From Rhipicephalus microplus (taxonomy: Eukaryota > Arthropoda > Arachnida > Ixodida > Ixodidae): a DNA stretch of 64,000 bases. Positions 54,113-63,893 of this stretch are shown in pieces. Every line of letters starts with the position of its first letter. Positions within the stretch are counted from its first letter, which is position 1. Position numbers and translations under genes: made by a program. The DNA is taken from assembly GCF_043290135.1 (NCBI RefSeq), contig NC_134710.1:283121276-283185275 (forward strand), written 5' to 3'. The notes beneath the pieces were generated by a model. That model did no database searches. It saw only the letters and a list, made by a program, of their open reading frames with translations, and was not told where the DNA came from.

Positions 54113-56617
54113 TCAGTAACCGGCCACTTTTAGGCGACGATACCTATGCGGCACCAAGAGCGGCTCACACTTTCGACGTTGCACAGGGGAACAACGATAC
54201 GGCTTGCTACTGATTGACTCCTCACCGCTTAGCTCGATATCGTGTTCGATCACCGTCGTGTCTCCGGGACGGTCCGACAACACATACCCAAACTCGGAAA
54301 CAATCTTTCTCAGGTCCTCTTTCTCAGGTCCTCCTTCACTTAAGATAGGCTCTAGGTTTATCTGCTCCCGGATTACTTTCGATCCCCCTTCGATCACCTC
54401 ACTAGAACTCAAATTTTCTGCTCCCTCTTCCTCTGAAGCCTTCAACAGCTGATTTACGACCGCTTGATGTTGAACATTGGGTTTCATCAAGTTGTAAATT
54501 TTGTTCTGCCGCCTTCCTACTTGCACCTCATAAGTTGTATCGCAAGGCTTCGATAATACTGTGGCGGGCCCTTCCCAATCAACCTCAAGCTTGTTCCTTT
54601 TGGGTGGCTGCAGCCGCATTACCTGATTATCAACTTCAAAAGCGCGCTTCTTCCCCGATTTCTCGTAGTGCTCCTTCGACAGCACTTTTGCCGCGTTTTT
54701 CTGGCTTTCCACTCGCGCTTCAATTTGGCTTTCCACTAGCGCTTCAATCGAGAAATCCTCACGTTGCTCTCCAATGAGCGTCTCTCGATCAACTCTCGGC
54801 AGCTCGCTCCAACTTTCCGCTACAGGCGAGAGCGTTGCAACCCTCTCGCTCTGACTCAATGGCGCCACGTCGTCTCCCCTTTCTCCGGAAACCGCGCCGG
54901 TCGTGTCGACGACGGGCCGCTCGCGTGACTGCTCCCATGACTCATGCGGAAACTTTCCTTTCTGGGGTTCCGTCGACCCGCCGACAAGGTCACTTGAGAG
55001 TTCACCGCATGGAACCAGATCAAGCTGCCGCGATAGCTTCCGCGCTTGCGATCGCGTGAGAGCCATGCACGCTAAGTTGGGGAAGAACGATTTGCCCTGC
55101 TCTTTGAGAAGCTGCTCCGAGTTGTTGGAGAAAAGATAAGGAAAACGATCGTTCAGCGCGGCAGACACAGCTGCTTCGGTGCAAAGCTTACCGAACGGGC
55201 CTTCAATGACAACAGTGGCGATTGGTAAGCGAACACTCTGCTCCTCGGCGACCTGCCTGATCCACGCGCATTCTCCTGTGAAGTCATCCGGAGACACCAA
55301 TGAAGGATGGACAACGTCCATGGTTGCCGCTGAGTCTCTAAGTGCTCGGCACGTTTTCTCGTTGACCCTAATTTCTTGGAGATACGGCTCCAACAACCGA
55401 ATGTTTTTTTCTGATTCTCGGATCGTTGCGAAGGCAAACTTTTCCTGACAGTTTCTCGCGATGTGCCCTTCCTTTTTACAGTTGTAGCAGATTAGCGGCT
55501 TCCGTTTGTTTTCCGATTCAAATGCCTGTGTGGTAAAAACCTCACTCGATTTCTCCGCTTCTGCTTGCCCTTCCCCTACACTGTCCTTAGTAAGAGATGG
55601 GTCCTTTTTGAAATTACGGTGCGGAACGGGTTTCCGTTGATCAGGTTTCCTTGAAAAGCTCTCTTTTCTCTCATCCTTTTCAACGCGCACTGCCCTGCTA
55701 TGCAACTTTCGGCGAGTATAATACTCCTCAGCTAACTCAGCTGCCTTATTTAACTGTACTTCCCCAAGTCTGTCCTGCAGCCAAAGTCTGACATTATCCT
55801 CGATGCAGCGGTAGAATTGCTCCAATGCAACGCATTCCACCACTTTATCGCGATCATCATAAACACCTTCGCCCTTGAGCCATTCAATTAAATCGGCTTT
55901 AAGACGAAACGCGAAGTCAACGTGTGACTCATTCCCCTTTTCAGCATACCGGAACCTTTGCCTGAAAGCCTCGGGTGACAACTTGTACCGTCTCAAGAGG
56001 ACTTCCTTAACCTCGTCATAGCTCTCAAACGCTTCCCTAGACAAGCAAGTTAATGCGTCGGACACTTCGCCGGGAAGAAGAGCTAACAGGTTCTGCGCCC
56101 AAAGAGACCGCTCCAAAGCGTTGCGCTCACAGACGTGTTCAAACTTGACGAGGTACTTCGCCATGTCCTCGCCTACTACGAACGGTGGCAGTTGGTCCCG
56201 AATTCTAAAACCGCTGACCTGACTCGTCGGAGAAGCTACGCTAGGCGCCTGCGAACACTGTAGGATTGCCAATTCTAGTCGTTTCAACTCTAGGCGCTCT
56301 TGTCTCTCGGCCTCCTCGCGCTCGCGACGTTCGCGCCTTTCAGCTTCTTCACGTTCGCGAGCTTCGCGCCTTTCAGCCTCCTCACGTTCGCGAGCTTCGC
56401 GCCTTTCAGCCTCCTCACGTTCGCGAGCTTCTACTTCTCGCCTTTCAGCCTCCTCACGGCGTGCTTTAATATCCACCCAGGCCTCATCGACTTCCTCAGC
56501 CGACACTCCCTCATTCTTCATGATCTCAAGGATCGCTTGCTTTCGTTTCGCACGGCCCAAAGTAATGCCGAGTTCCTCACAAATTTCGATGAGTTCCTTC
56601 ACTTTAAGGTTCTCCAT
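54113..56617 (-). CDS. Gmr ORF: Gag with SCAN-like capsid, protease, integrase tail, RT head
   Basis: 834 codons, no interruption. Order: an N-terminal SAP-like helix (LKVKELIEICEELG); a charged coiled coil with 11-residue EREEAERREAR repeats (33-bp DNA repeats near 56350-56450); the capsid with a SCAN-like stretch (LSPEAFRQRFRYAEKG ... ALEQFYRCI); zinc knuckle CYNCKKEGHIARNC near residue 385; protease-like CRALRDSAATMDVVHPS near 430; a low-complexity linker; an integrase C-terminal segment (NKLEVDWEGPATVLSK) near 690; and an RT N-terminal segment (VSEFGYVLSDRPGDTTVIE) near 785. Integrase core and RT core are missing. Integrase ahead of RT is the order of Gmr1-like elements. Confidence 0.88.
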   Translation of the reverse strand: MENLKVKELIEICEELGITLGRAKRKQAILEIMKNEGVSAEEVDEAWVDIKARREEAERREVEAREREEAERREAREREEAERREAREREEAERRERREREEAERQERLELKRLELAILQCSQAPSVASPTSQVSGFRIRDQLPPFVVGEDMAKYLVKFEHVCERNALERSLWAQNLLALLPGEVSDALTCLSREAFESYDEVKEVLLRRYKLSPEAFRQRFRYAEKGNESHVDFAFRLKADLIEWLKGEGVYDDRDKVVECVALEQFYRCIEDNVRLWLQDRLGEVQLNKAAELAEEYYTRRKLHSRAVRVEKDERKESFSRKPDQRKPVPHRNFKKDPSLTKDSVGEGQAEAEKSSEVFTTQAFESENKRKPLICYNCKKEGHIARNCQEKFAFATIRESEKNIRLLEPYLQEIRVNEKTCRALRDSAATMDVVHPSLVSPDDFTGECAWIRQVAEEQSVRLPIATVVIEGPFGKLCTEAAVSAALNDRFPYLFSNNSEQLLKEQGKSFFPNLACMALTRSQARKLSRQLDLVPCGELSSDLVGGSTEPQKGKFPHESWEQSRERPVVDTTGAVSGERGDDVAPLSQSERVATLSPVAESWSELPRVDRETLIGEQREDFSIEALVESQIEARVESQKNAAKVLSKEHYEKSGKKRAFEVDNQVMRLQPPKRNKLEVDWEGPATVLSKPCDTTYEVQVGRRQNKIYNLMKPNVQHQAVVNQLLKASEEEGAENLSSSEVIEGGSKVIREQINLEPILSEGGPEKEDLRKIVSEFGYVLSDRPGDTTVIEHDIELSGEESISSKPYRCSPVQRRKCEPLLVPHRYRRLKVAGY

Positions 56618-56922
56618 CGTTCACACTAGCCTCTTGCTGTTTGCCCCTGTTAACAATTTACTTGCCGTACCCACTATAAGTCAACTAGCAAGACGCGCAA
56701 GCAATTTTTCACTCTCCCGTGTTTACCCCCTCCGCATTAACTTTGGTTTCAAAGCACTTCGACTTTGCTTGAAACGATCAAAGCTCACTCTAATGCTTCA
56801 CACAGCCCTTCTCTAAACTACTACAACCTGAGCTAGAGTAGTCTGGTGAACTGAGGGGAAAACATCAGGCACTCACCGCATCGATGTCGCTGACGCCGGC
56901 CGATCCCGCAGCTGCCAACCAC
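56618..56922 (-). other. Gmr leader and primer binding site
   Basis: Untranslated leader between the 5' LTR and the Gag start. One base after the LTR the minus strand reads TGGTTGGCAGCTGCGGG (56905-56921), ending the complement of a tRNA CCA tail as a primer binding site should. I cannot name the tRNA from memory. Confidence 0.6.
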
Positions 56923-57644
56923 TGTTGCGAAGGCGCCCTCCGAAATCCCGCCGCTGACCTCCACTGTTGAGAAACGGCGGACCGATCCCGCAGAAGCCAC
57001 CACTGTTGCGAAAGACGGCGACGCCAACACGGCCCCGGAGGCGCCACTGCTTTCAACTCCGCCGGGAAGGTCACCAGCCGTTTGGTAGCGTATGTTTATC
57101 AGCTCGCGACTGCTTCCGCGCAGAGCTGATAAGACGAGCGGACGAGACGACGGTGAGTTAAACAAGGTTTATGTACAGCATATTTACAGAGGCGTTACAA
57201 TTTCGGCACTGGGGCCGACAGAGACTCGAAGAGCCGAGCTCTCCTCTCTAACACATAGGTCAGCCTTTCGCCTAAGACCGCTGACTCGCATACATGTCGG
57301 CCCTCCGACATGGGGTCTCCTCGCTCATAGGAACGCCGATCGCGACGCGCCGCAGGGCTTCTTTTATTTACACCGGGTCCACCCAAAATGTCCAATCAGA
57401 AGCGCCGCGGGTCGTCCGGGCAGATTCCGCCAATGGGGGTCGCCGCGCCATGCGTCAGACCACCTGACACGAGGACGCCGGCTCGCTGTCACGTGCGCAA
57501 CTGACTCACTGCACGTGGGCCAGAGGAGCGCCGCGCGTGTTCACGCCGTCGAGGTGATCGCGCCAGGCAGACTGCGGGCTGGCCTTGACCCAGATTGCCT
57601 TTTTCAGAGGCACGGTCGTTTGACGAGGACTCGCTGGCATAACA
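56923..57644 (-). repeat. Gmr 5' LTR (722 bp)
   Basis: Partner of 52696-53417 with two substitutions. Its outer end TGTTATGCC abuts the target duplication ACGC and the last 30 bases of the I-6 leader. Contains the element's presumed promoter and an AATAAA at 57363-57368. Confidence 0.95.
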
Positions 57645-57674
57645 ACGCCTACTTGCGCAGGCGCCCCTGCGGGG

Positions 57675-58700
57675 CTCGAGGGCTGGTAGGCGCATCCTGG
57701 AATCCATAGGCTGCGGTCCTACGGCGAATAACCAGTGTAATGTAACACTGCCACCCTCGATCAGAGGCACGTTTTCGGTAGCTCCACTTCCAAGAAATGT
57801 CCACCCACAATAAAATGTAGGGCGCCGCATAGCTCGGGCCCGTTCCTTATTAAAATCAGTTGCAAACAGACCGCATCTCACGACCTTTGTCGATGCAGCC
57901 AAGTACGGGCGTTCGGATCGCTTCGCAGTGGTCTCGGTCGATCATAGTGGCACACTCCTATGCTCTGCCTCGGTTAGAAAGGTTTCGACAAGGGTGGCTG
58001 AGCAAATCGCCATCGCCATAGCAATGAAAGACCCATCGCGTCCTAATGTCTTTACAGATTCGCGTTCCGCAGCTAGGGCTTTCGCCTCGGGCTCGATCTC
58101 GCGTGAGGCAGCGGCCATTCTCGGCTGTGAGGGGCTGCCGGGTTTCACACCATAACATGATTCCCGGCCCACATGGGGGCCAACGTACATCCTGATGCCC
58201 CCAACGCCAATGAGTTTGCCCATGACCGTGCGCGAGGTATCGCTCACCGCGGCGGTCCCGGCGGATTCGCAGGCGGGGACGCCGGAAGATACAGGGACTC
58301 ACTACTCACTTTCCACGAGATCATGACTCATTATCATCTATCTCAAAGGGCTTTTCCACTTCCTCATCCTAAACTTACGCGACCGCAATCATCGGCCTAC
58401 AGGATGCTCCAAACGGGGTCTTTCCCTTCGCGAGGCAGGTTCAGTCATTTTTCGCCCAACATCGAGCCGCATTATCCGGACTGCGGAGAGGCGTATTGCT
58501 CATTACCTCATATGCTCTGGCAATGTCCTGCGTTACGTGACGCAGAGTTCAACAAAAAAGAGGACTGGGAGGAAGCCCTTAACAGCGGCGACCTCTTGGT
58601 TCAACTTCGGGCTGTCCAGAGGGCTTGCGAGAGGGCGGAGAACCACGGTCTTCTGGTCCCTACGTGGGAGCGGCCCGCGACTGCTACAGATTCCCCCTAA
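57675..58700 (+). pseudogene. N7 ORF2, 3' part: RNase H and zinc-finger tail
   Basis: Continues the frame of 46802: RRILESIGCGP, then a stop in the linker (near 57810), then RNase H with TFVDAAKYGR, VAEQIAIAIAM and NVFTDSRSAARAF (three catalytic acidic positions present). After a frameshift near 58155 the frame 58173-58700 gives the end of RNase H (NANEFAHDRARG) and a C-terminal finger-like CGEAYCSLPHMLWQC. Inactive. Confidence 0.82.
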
Positions 58701-58778
58701 ACGGGGGAATCTGTAGCGGCCCCCGCCTGCTACAGATTCCCCCTAAACCTGAATAAAGTTCTTTGTCTGTCTGTCTGT
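58684..58778 (+). terminator. N7 3' end: 14-bp hairpin, AATAAA and TGTC-repeat tail
   Basis: CTACAGATTCCCCC (58684-58697) pairs perfectly with 58703-58716 around a five-base loop. A second direct copy of the left arm follows (58730-58743), then AATAAAG (58752-58758) and the tail TTTGTCTGTCTGTCTGT. The hairpin plus poly(A) signal marks the 3' end of the element RNA. A role in RT recognition is inference. Confidence 0.65.
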
Positions 58779-59066
58779 CCCACTTGATTATTGGCTAAAA
58801 CAGGCTGTCACCAGACATGGTAGGTTTCCTTTCTACTTCAAGAGATTCAGAATAACCGGAAGAGACAGATGTATTTGCGGAGAAGAGGCTCAAACTTTTG
58901 ACCATTACTTAGATTCAAGTAAAACAGTAAAACAAGAGATTAACGCACTGAAAAAGAAATACACTAATCTAAACAAAGCCAAATCGGAGATCATTGGGGA
59001 ATTAGGGGGCATAGAAATCATAAAGAACATAGTTAAAACTATCAACGAAAAAGTTTTACAGGCATA
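58779..59066 (+). pseudogene. R1L-C ORF2 C-terminus
   Basis: Open to the stop at 59064: HGRFPFYFKRFRI, CICGEEAQTFDHYLDS and VKTINEKVLQA. Where R1L-A has a TAG this copy reads Tyr, so it shows the intact cysteine/histidine tail. It joins 42314 across N7. Confidence 0.78.
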
Positions 59067-60605
59067 ATCATAGCAAGGGTGCTCAATGAGATCAAAAGAT
59101 AAACTACATCCGGAAACTTTAACAAAATCAAATCCGTGATTCAATTTCGTCGCTGGGAGGGGTTAACGGTGCATCCGAACCACTGGACCAAGTCCATCTC
59201 ACAGGTCCATCAGCCTAAAAGGATCAGACGAGTGCCGAGTCCACTTTCAGATATATCGGGCCGATAGTAGATCTGGACAAATCGTCCAACTATGATCCTA
59301 GACCCGAACCACAATTTCTACAAAGTTAAGGTCGATGGTAGATCGACGACCTTAGGTCCACCCTTAGATTCCAGACCTACGCAAACATCGAAATAGTCAG
59401 CACAAAACCCACGAACAATCAAAGGACATTCATTCTGAAGTTTGGACATTAGGCAGAGTCTCAGGCTATCAAATGCGATAGACCCCATTAAGCGTGGCTA
59501 AGTTCCACCCAATGAGGGCTTCCTGATTCCTAATCCTAGACCTGAAACAATAACCACCCAGGAACAATGGAGCGGAGGATGCGGAGTCACCCCCGGCTGG
59601 CATGTTTGGGTGACGGATGAACACGACCAAGAATCAAAATAACAGAATTGGCAAGGACGATGCATTCAGACATCCCATACCCTTTGAGTACCATCATCAA
59701 AACTAAAATAAGGTTTAAGAAAGCATAAAAAACAATAACTAGAATTATAGAATAAAGTTGAGTCCAAGGAGGTGAAGCAGTAAGAAAGCAACTTTTCCAA
59801 TAGACTCCGAAATTAACATTGCTTTGGGTCACCCAAGATCCCCGGGTAAGCAAATATTATTACACAAGAGACAAGGGGAAAAGAATAAAAATAAAGAGAG
59901 AGAATGGGACAAGGAAAACATTGATAACATAAATGCAGGAGGCAACGAAAGAAAAGGTCTAGCTAAAAATCGCATGACAGTGACAGCCATTAGGTAACAG
60001 GACAACGTACATAAATAGCAAGTCAATTCCTCATTCACTACCCAACCAGACTCCAAAAGTTCCTAATCAATATTGAGGTTCACAGAACACAAAAAATTAA
60101 GGAGGCTTTAAACAGATAAATCGAGAAACCATACGGCAAACAAACACGGTATCTCAAAAGAGTGAATAACATGTGACTAATCGTCTTTTCTCAAGCAGGA
60201 GGAATAATTGAGAACAAAGGTCAACCTGTGGAGCCCGCGAGAAGAAGGAGATGGAAGATCCACACACAAGACCCGAGAAGCCCAAGAAGAAGAAATGTTA
60301 GTCAAGATACAAGGCACAAGAACAAAACTATTGTAAAACCACATATCTAATTGAAAAACGAAAAGAAATCCTGCGGATAGAGTCGGCCTGTTCCTGTGGC
60401 TGGGGTGGCGCTAGATGGTATTTCACTTTTTTTCATCCCTTTTTCCCCCTTCCCTTCCTCCCCTCTCATCTTCTTTCTATCCTCCCAATCAACCCTTTGG
60501 GGCAAGCCCTATTCATTTTATTTTCATTGAATTAAGCCTGTTATACCTCAGTGGTGCAGGCTGAGACATTTATTTATGTTGCTCTTTAAGCCCCAATATA
60601 CATTC
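59067..60605 (+). other. R1L-C 3' UTR
   Basis: Aligns with 13973-15502. No gene. It ends CCCCAATATACATTC at the 28S junction. The T/C-rich block is at about 60424-60480. Confidence 0.7.
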
Positions 60606-60712
60606 TGTTCTAATCTACTATTTAGCGAAACCACAGCCAAAGGAACGGGCTTGGCAAAATCAGCGGGAAACGAAGACCCTGTTGAGCTTGACTCTAGTCT
60701 GACTCAACAAAT

Positions 60713-60750
<38 letters not shown>

Positions 60751-60948
60751 CTAGCCCCGAAAATGGATGGCGCTCTAGCTACGCGCCTATCCCCGGCCGT
60801 CCCTGGCAGAAAAGCACGAAATGTGTGGTGCTAAGCCGCGACGAGTAGAAGGGTCGCAGCGGTGTGCCTTGAAGGTGTCGGGCGTGGGTGAGCCCGCGTG
60901 GAGCCGTTGCTGGTGGAGATCTTGGTGGTACTAGCAAATTTTCAATTG

Positions 60949-60983
<35 letters not shown>

Positions 60984-61285
60984 ATGACCGGTCGTTGCGA
61001 TAGTAATTCTGCTCAGTACGAGAGGAACCGCAGATTCGGACACTTGGTTCACGTGCTTGGTCGAGAGTCCAGTGCTGCGAAGCTACCATCAGTGGGATTA
61101 CGACTGAACGCCCCTAAGTGAGAATCCTGTCTAATTACTGCAATGATATCGTTTGCACTTGCGGCGAATGCGGGTAACATTAGCGCAGGGCCGAGCGGGA
61201 CGGGCCGAGCGGGGCGGGCCGCCGCGCTCATGTGCCCCCCTTTTGCTCGGGTCCTGGCTTTCGCCCTGGGGTAGGGCTGAAGCCC
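60606..61285 (+). rRNA. 28S rRNA pseudogene, unit C, scrambled
   Basis: Block 1 from the R1 site (60606) through AGCGAAACCACAGCC to GACTCTAGTCTGACTC, block 2 (about 60709-60947) and block 3 (about 60948-61285), in the same rearranged order as units A and B. It carries more substitutions in the R1-site stretch and a GC-rich expansion near 61190-61225. Confidence 0.92.
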
Positions 61286-61390
61286 TTCTTTGTTTTGGAT
61301 AAGAACCCTTATACAAAAGCCGTAGCTGATGCTTAAATGACTTTCGTTTTTATTGAAACAAGGTGTTTGTGTACTGGGGTAAGTGATTCA

Positions 61391-61600
61391 TGCAAGTGAT
61401 CCACGACCTCCGCGAGAAAGAAATGCGACCGTTACTCGTGATCACGAAGAACTACAGATCACATACGTGCAAAAAAGACAAATGTAAAGGATGTGTGAGG
61501 AATATCCCAAAGTTTCGATCATCGAAGCAACGTATAGAACTAACAAGCACAAGTTTCTAGCTGCCATGTGTTTTGTGAGCGCCCTTTGTTAGCTCTATCC
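61391..61600 (+). pseudogene. MULE/ZSWIM-type fragment, unit C
   Basis: VIHDLREKE in one frame, with a small deletion relative to A and B, then KKDKCKGCVRNIPK. It is preceded by about 40 bp (61344-61385) that units A and B lack. Assignment by motif and homology to 31414-31640. Confidence 0.42.
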
Positions 61601-61649
61601 TGGCACTGTGCTCCTTGTGAGCAGAACTGCTTCCAGCTTGTCAACTTAT

Positions 61650-62115
61650 TTTCGCCGAAGAAGATGCTGCAGCAAACGGAGTACGTCCTCTCGGGTTCGG
61701 TGACTTCTTCGAGCGAAAGCGCATTCCCTTTGTGCGACCACTTTCGCAAGAACGTGTGTGCAGCGCTTGCAGCTTCGTGGCTCCGGTAACGGCGGGGCTG
61801 CCCTGCCATCACATCTCCTGTTCTGTGTGCACAAGTCTTAGCTCGGGTCATTGCCCCGACCAATGTGTCAACTGCAAGAACAGCGACATCGAATTGCGAA
61901 TATTCGAGCGGTCCCACCTTACGGAGCTCCCGGTTTTCTTTGTCAACGGTGGCTGTAGCTTCGCCTGCAAGTTAGCCGTTCTGGCAAGCCACGTGTCGGA
62001 ATGCAAGCTGAAATGCAGCAATTGCGGCACGCATGTATCTCGCCGAGCAGACATCGCCCACCTCCACTCGTCAAAGAAAATGAACGGCCAGGAAGATTTC
62101 TTCTTTCCAGGTTAG
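61650..62115 (+). pseudogene. TRAF-like RING/zinc-finger fragment, unit C
   Basis: Open at 61732-62115: ERVCSACSFVAPVTAGLPCHH, CSVCTSLSSGHCPD, GGCSFACKLAVLASHVSEC and KCSNCGTHVSRRAD. All the zinc-ligand Cys/His of the finger part are kept; one base is lost near the end (SSKKMNGQ), changing the tail. Confidence 0.55.
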
Positions 62116-62387
62116 GCACTGGTGTTCACTTTTTAACTTCAACTGATTAAATGACCTATGTATCCAGTGAGAAGACGCTGCCACACCCGAAGTATGTAAA
62201 CTAATTTCGCAAAGATGCGGTTCGCCATATGCATTACACAGAGAACACGACAACTTTAAAAATGCCGCACGCCTGATGAGATTTCGGAGAGCTTAAAGTT
62301 TTTTTACCGTAAGCAATAGGAAGGGGAGTCAGTGAAAGCGTTCATTGTTCAATTAGAAAGATTTCCCAGAAGTGCAAGTTTTCGTTC

Positions 62388-62897
62388 ATGTTAGACGGAG
62401 AGCTGAAAGACAGAACCGTTTGTGTTGTTCGCTCGAGAAGTTTGCGAAAACAGTTGCTACCGACAAGCGACTTGACTCTTGAAGAAGCAACAGCCCTTTC
62501 TTTGGCTGTGGAAAGCGCAGAAGACGGTTCGCAGCAGATGGATAAGCACACTGATATTTCGACAGTTCTGAACGTTAGCCAACGGCGCACGCCTGACACC
62601 CTAAAAAAGGAGGAAGAAAACCCTCCGCGGCATTGCAAATGCTGTGTCAAATACGGTCACAAAGCTGCTACGTGCTTTCAAAAGAGCCGTCGATGCTACA
62701 GTTGTGGTAGGCAAGGGCACCTGGCTCGCATGTGTACAAGAACAGGGGGCACTGGAGAAACGCTAACTCTAACTGCAGAAATTACAGACCAAAGGGATGA
62801 CAGTGACTCTAGCGCAATGAAATCTGGTCCTTCACAGGTATCCAGCCCCTGGTTCCCCCCAAAAAGAAGTTTATCACATGAAATGGGGTCACCATAA
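62388..62897 (+). pseudogene. Unit C Gypsy gag
   Basis: Frame open for 169 codons: LDGELKDRTVCVVRSRSLRK, then both knuckles complete, CKCCVKYGHKAATC and CYSCGRQGHLARMC, the best-preserved copy. The upstream capsid part (62265-62387) is in a different frame. It overlaps the protease frame region and ends shortly before it. Confidence 0.77.
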
Positions 62898-62899
62898 AC

Positions 62900-63760
62900 A
62901 TGGACGTGGACACAGGTTCTCCTGTCTGCATTGTTCCTAAAGGAACGTATGAGGCACATCGCAATCGTTGACCCCAGCTGAAAATACCCATTTAAAGTTG
63001 TCTTGTTAGCTGGGCAAACTACATGTGTTAGGCACATTGGCAGCGAGGGCAAATCATATGTCGGCAGAGTTCGACTGCTACCTTACCGTGTTAGATTGTG
63101 AACGTCCTAGCCTGTGTGGACGAGATTTATTGGAGAAACTTGCAGCAGAAGGAACGCCGGTTCTGCACATCACTACGCGGCCTAGCGTGGCAAGCCAACA
63201 GAAGGCAGCAGGAACTGGTGCCGTAATGGCCGAATGTGCAGACGTATTCACGGAAGGTCTTAGGTTAGTCAAGAGCCCACCAGCTAAACTTTACATCAAG
63301 GACATGGCAGTTCCAAAATTTTGCAAGGCTACAAAGGTTCCTTTTGAGCTGCTAGATAAAATATCTGCTGAGATAAATAGACTAGTAGAAGCTGGCATAA
63401 TATCTCCGGTACCATTTGCAGATTGGGAGACACCAATAGTACCAGTATTGAAGAGCAAATGCGCTGTGCGCATTTGTGGAGATTTTAAGGTAACATTAAA
63501 CCCTGTGTGTGAAATGGAGCGATACCTTTTGCCAGTCAACGATGACATATTCGTGAATTTGCGAGGCAAAGAAAAATTCAATATCTTGGATCTGCGAGAC
63601 CCTTACAACCAGATTGCATTGGACGAGGACTCGCGAAAGCTAGCTGTCATAAACACACACAAGGGGTCGCTTTGCTAAAACTCGTTGCCCTTTGGAATCG
63701 CTTCAGCACTAGTTGTAGCCTTGACTCTTCCCGGCGGCCATTTGCTGCTCGTTTCGTATT
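62900..63760 (+). pseudogene. Unit C Gypsy protease and N-terminal RT
   Basis: Protease DVDTGSPVCIVPK is followed by a frame break near 62970-63000. From 63025 the frame is open for 217 codons: LCGRDLLEKLAAEG, PFELLDKISAEINRLVEAG, PFADWETPIVPVLK, ICGDFKVTLNPVC, FNILDLRDPYNQIALDE. It stops at 63676 and RT is truncated soon after. Confidence 0.78.
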
Positions 63761-63893
63761 TTCGCACATAGCCAAATTGCCTTGGTGCCGAATTCAAGTT
63801 GGTTTCTACGAAGGGACGACCGAAGACGCCAAGAACGCGTTTGCAGTATCACAGCCAATAGGACAGTCCACGAGAACAAAAAATCCGATAGAA

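Larger units (their letters stand above)
52696..57644 (-). mobile_element. Gmr: young, internally deleted Ty3/Gypsy (Gmr1-like) LTR element
   Basis: Complete minus-strand LTR element, 4949 bp: two 722-bp LTRs starting TGTTATG and ending CGCAACA, a 4-bp target duplication ACGC (52692-52695 and 57645-57648), a primer-binding-site-like sequence, one 834-codon ORF and a G-rich polypurine-like stretch before the 3' LTR. I count two LTR differences (52890/57117 and 52941/57168). The ORF lacks most of integrase and RT, so the element must depend on another copy for enzymes. Confidence 0.93.
46816..57674 (-). mobile_element. I-6: full-length I-like element hosting the Gmr LTR element
   Basis: Bounded by a 13-bp target duplication CTCGAGGGCTGGT (46803-46815 and 57675-57687) within N7 ORF2. 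The 5' terminus is at 57674 (CCCCGCAGGGGCGCC on the minus strand) and the 3' tail is (ATC)n at 46816-46833. Gmr is inserted 30 bp from the 5' end. Without Gmr and its 4-bp duplication the element is 5906 bp. Each ORF has one nonsense codon, so it is a young copy. Confidence 0.94.
42315..58778 (+). mobile_element. N7: RNase H-bearing non-LTR element, split by I-6
   Basis: Plus-strand element beginning GGTAGGCTCGATGAGG and ending with AATAAAG and a TTTGTCTGTCTGTCTGT tail. It is flanked by the target duplication in R1L-C. Order: 5' UTR, ORF1 with CCHC knuckles, ORF2 with endonuclease, RT and RNase H. I-6 sits in ORF2 with a 13-bp duplication. Own length without I-6 and its duplication is about 5.6 kb. 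The proteins differ from the I-like family (YADD rather than YVDD). Confidence 0.9.
42116..60605 (+). mobile_element. R1L-C: 5'-truncated R1-like element hosting the nest
   Basis: Left part 42116-42314 (end of RNase H) and right part 58779-60605 (C-terminus and 3' UTR) are contiguous in R1L-A. They are separated by N7 with a 12-bp (13 counting a preceding T) duplication CCCACTTGATTA (42303-42314, 58779-58790). The 3' end meets 28S at 60606 with a slightly mutated R1 site (TGTTCTAATCTACT). The truncated 5' end is at about 42116. Confidence 0.85.
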
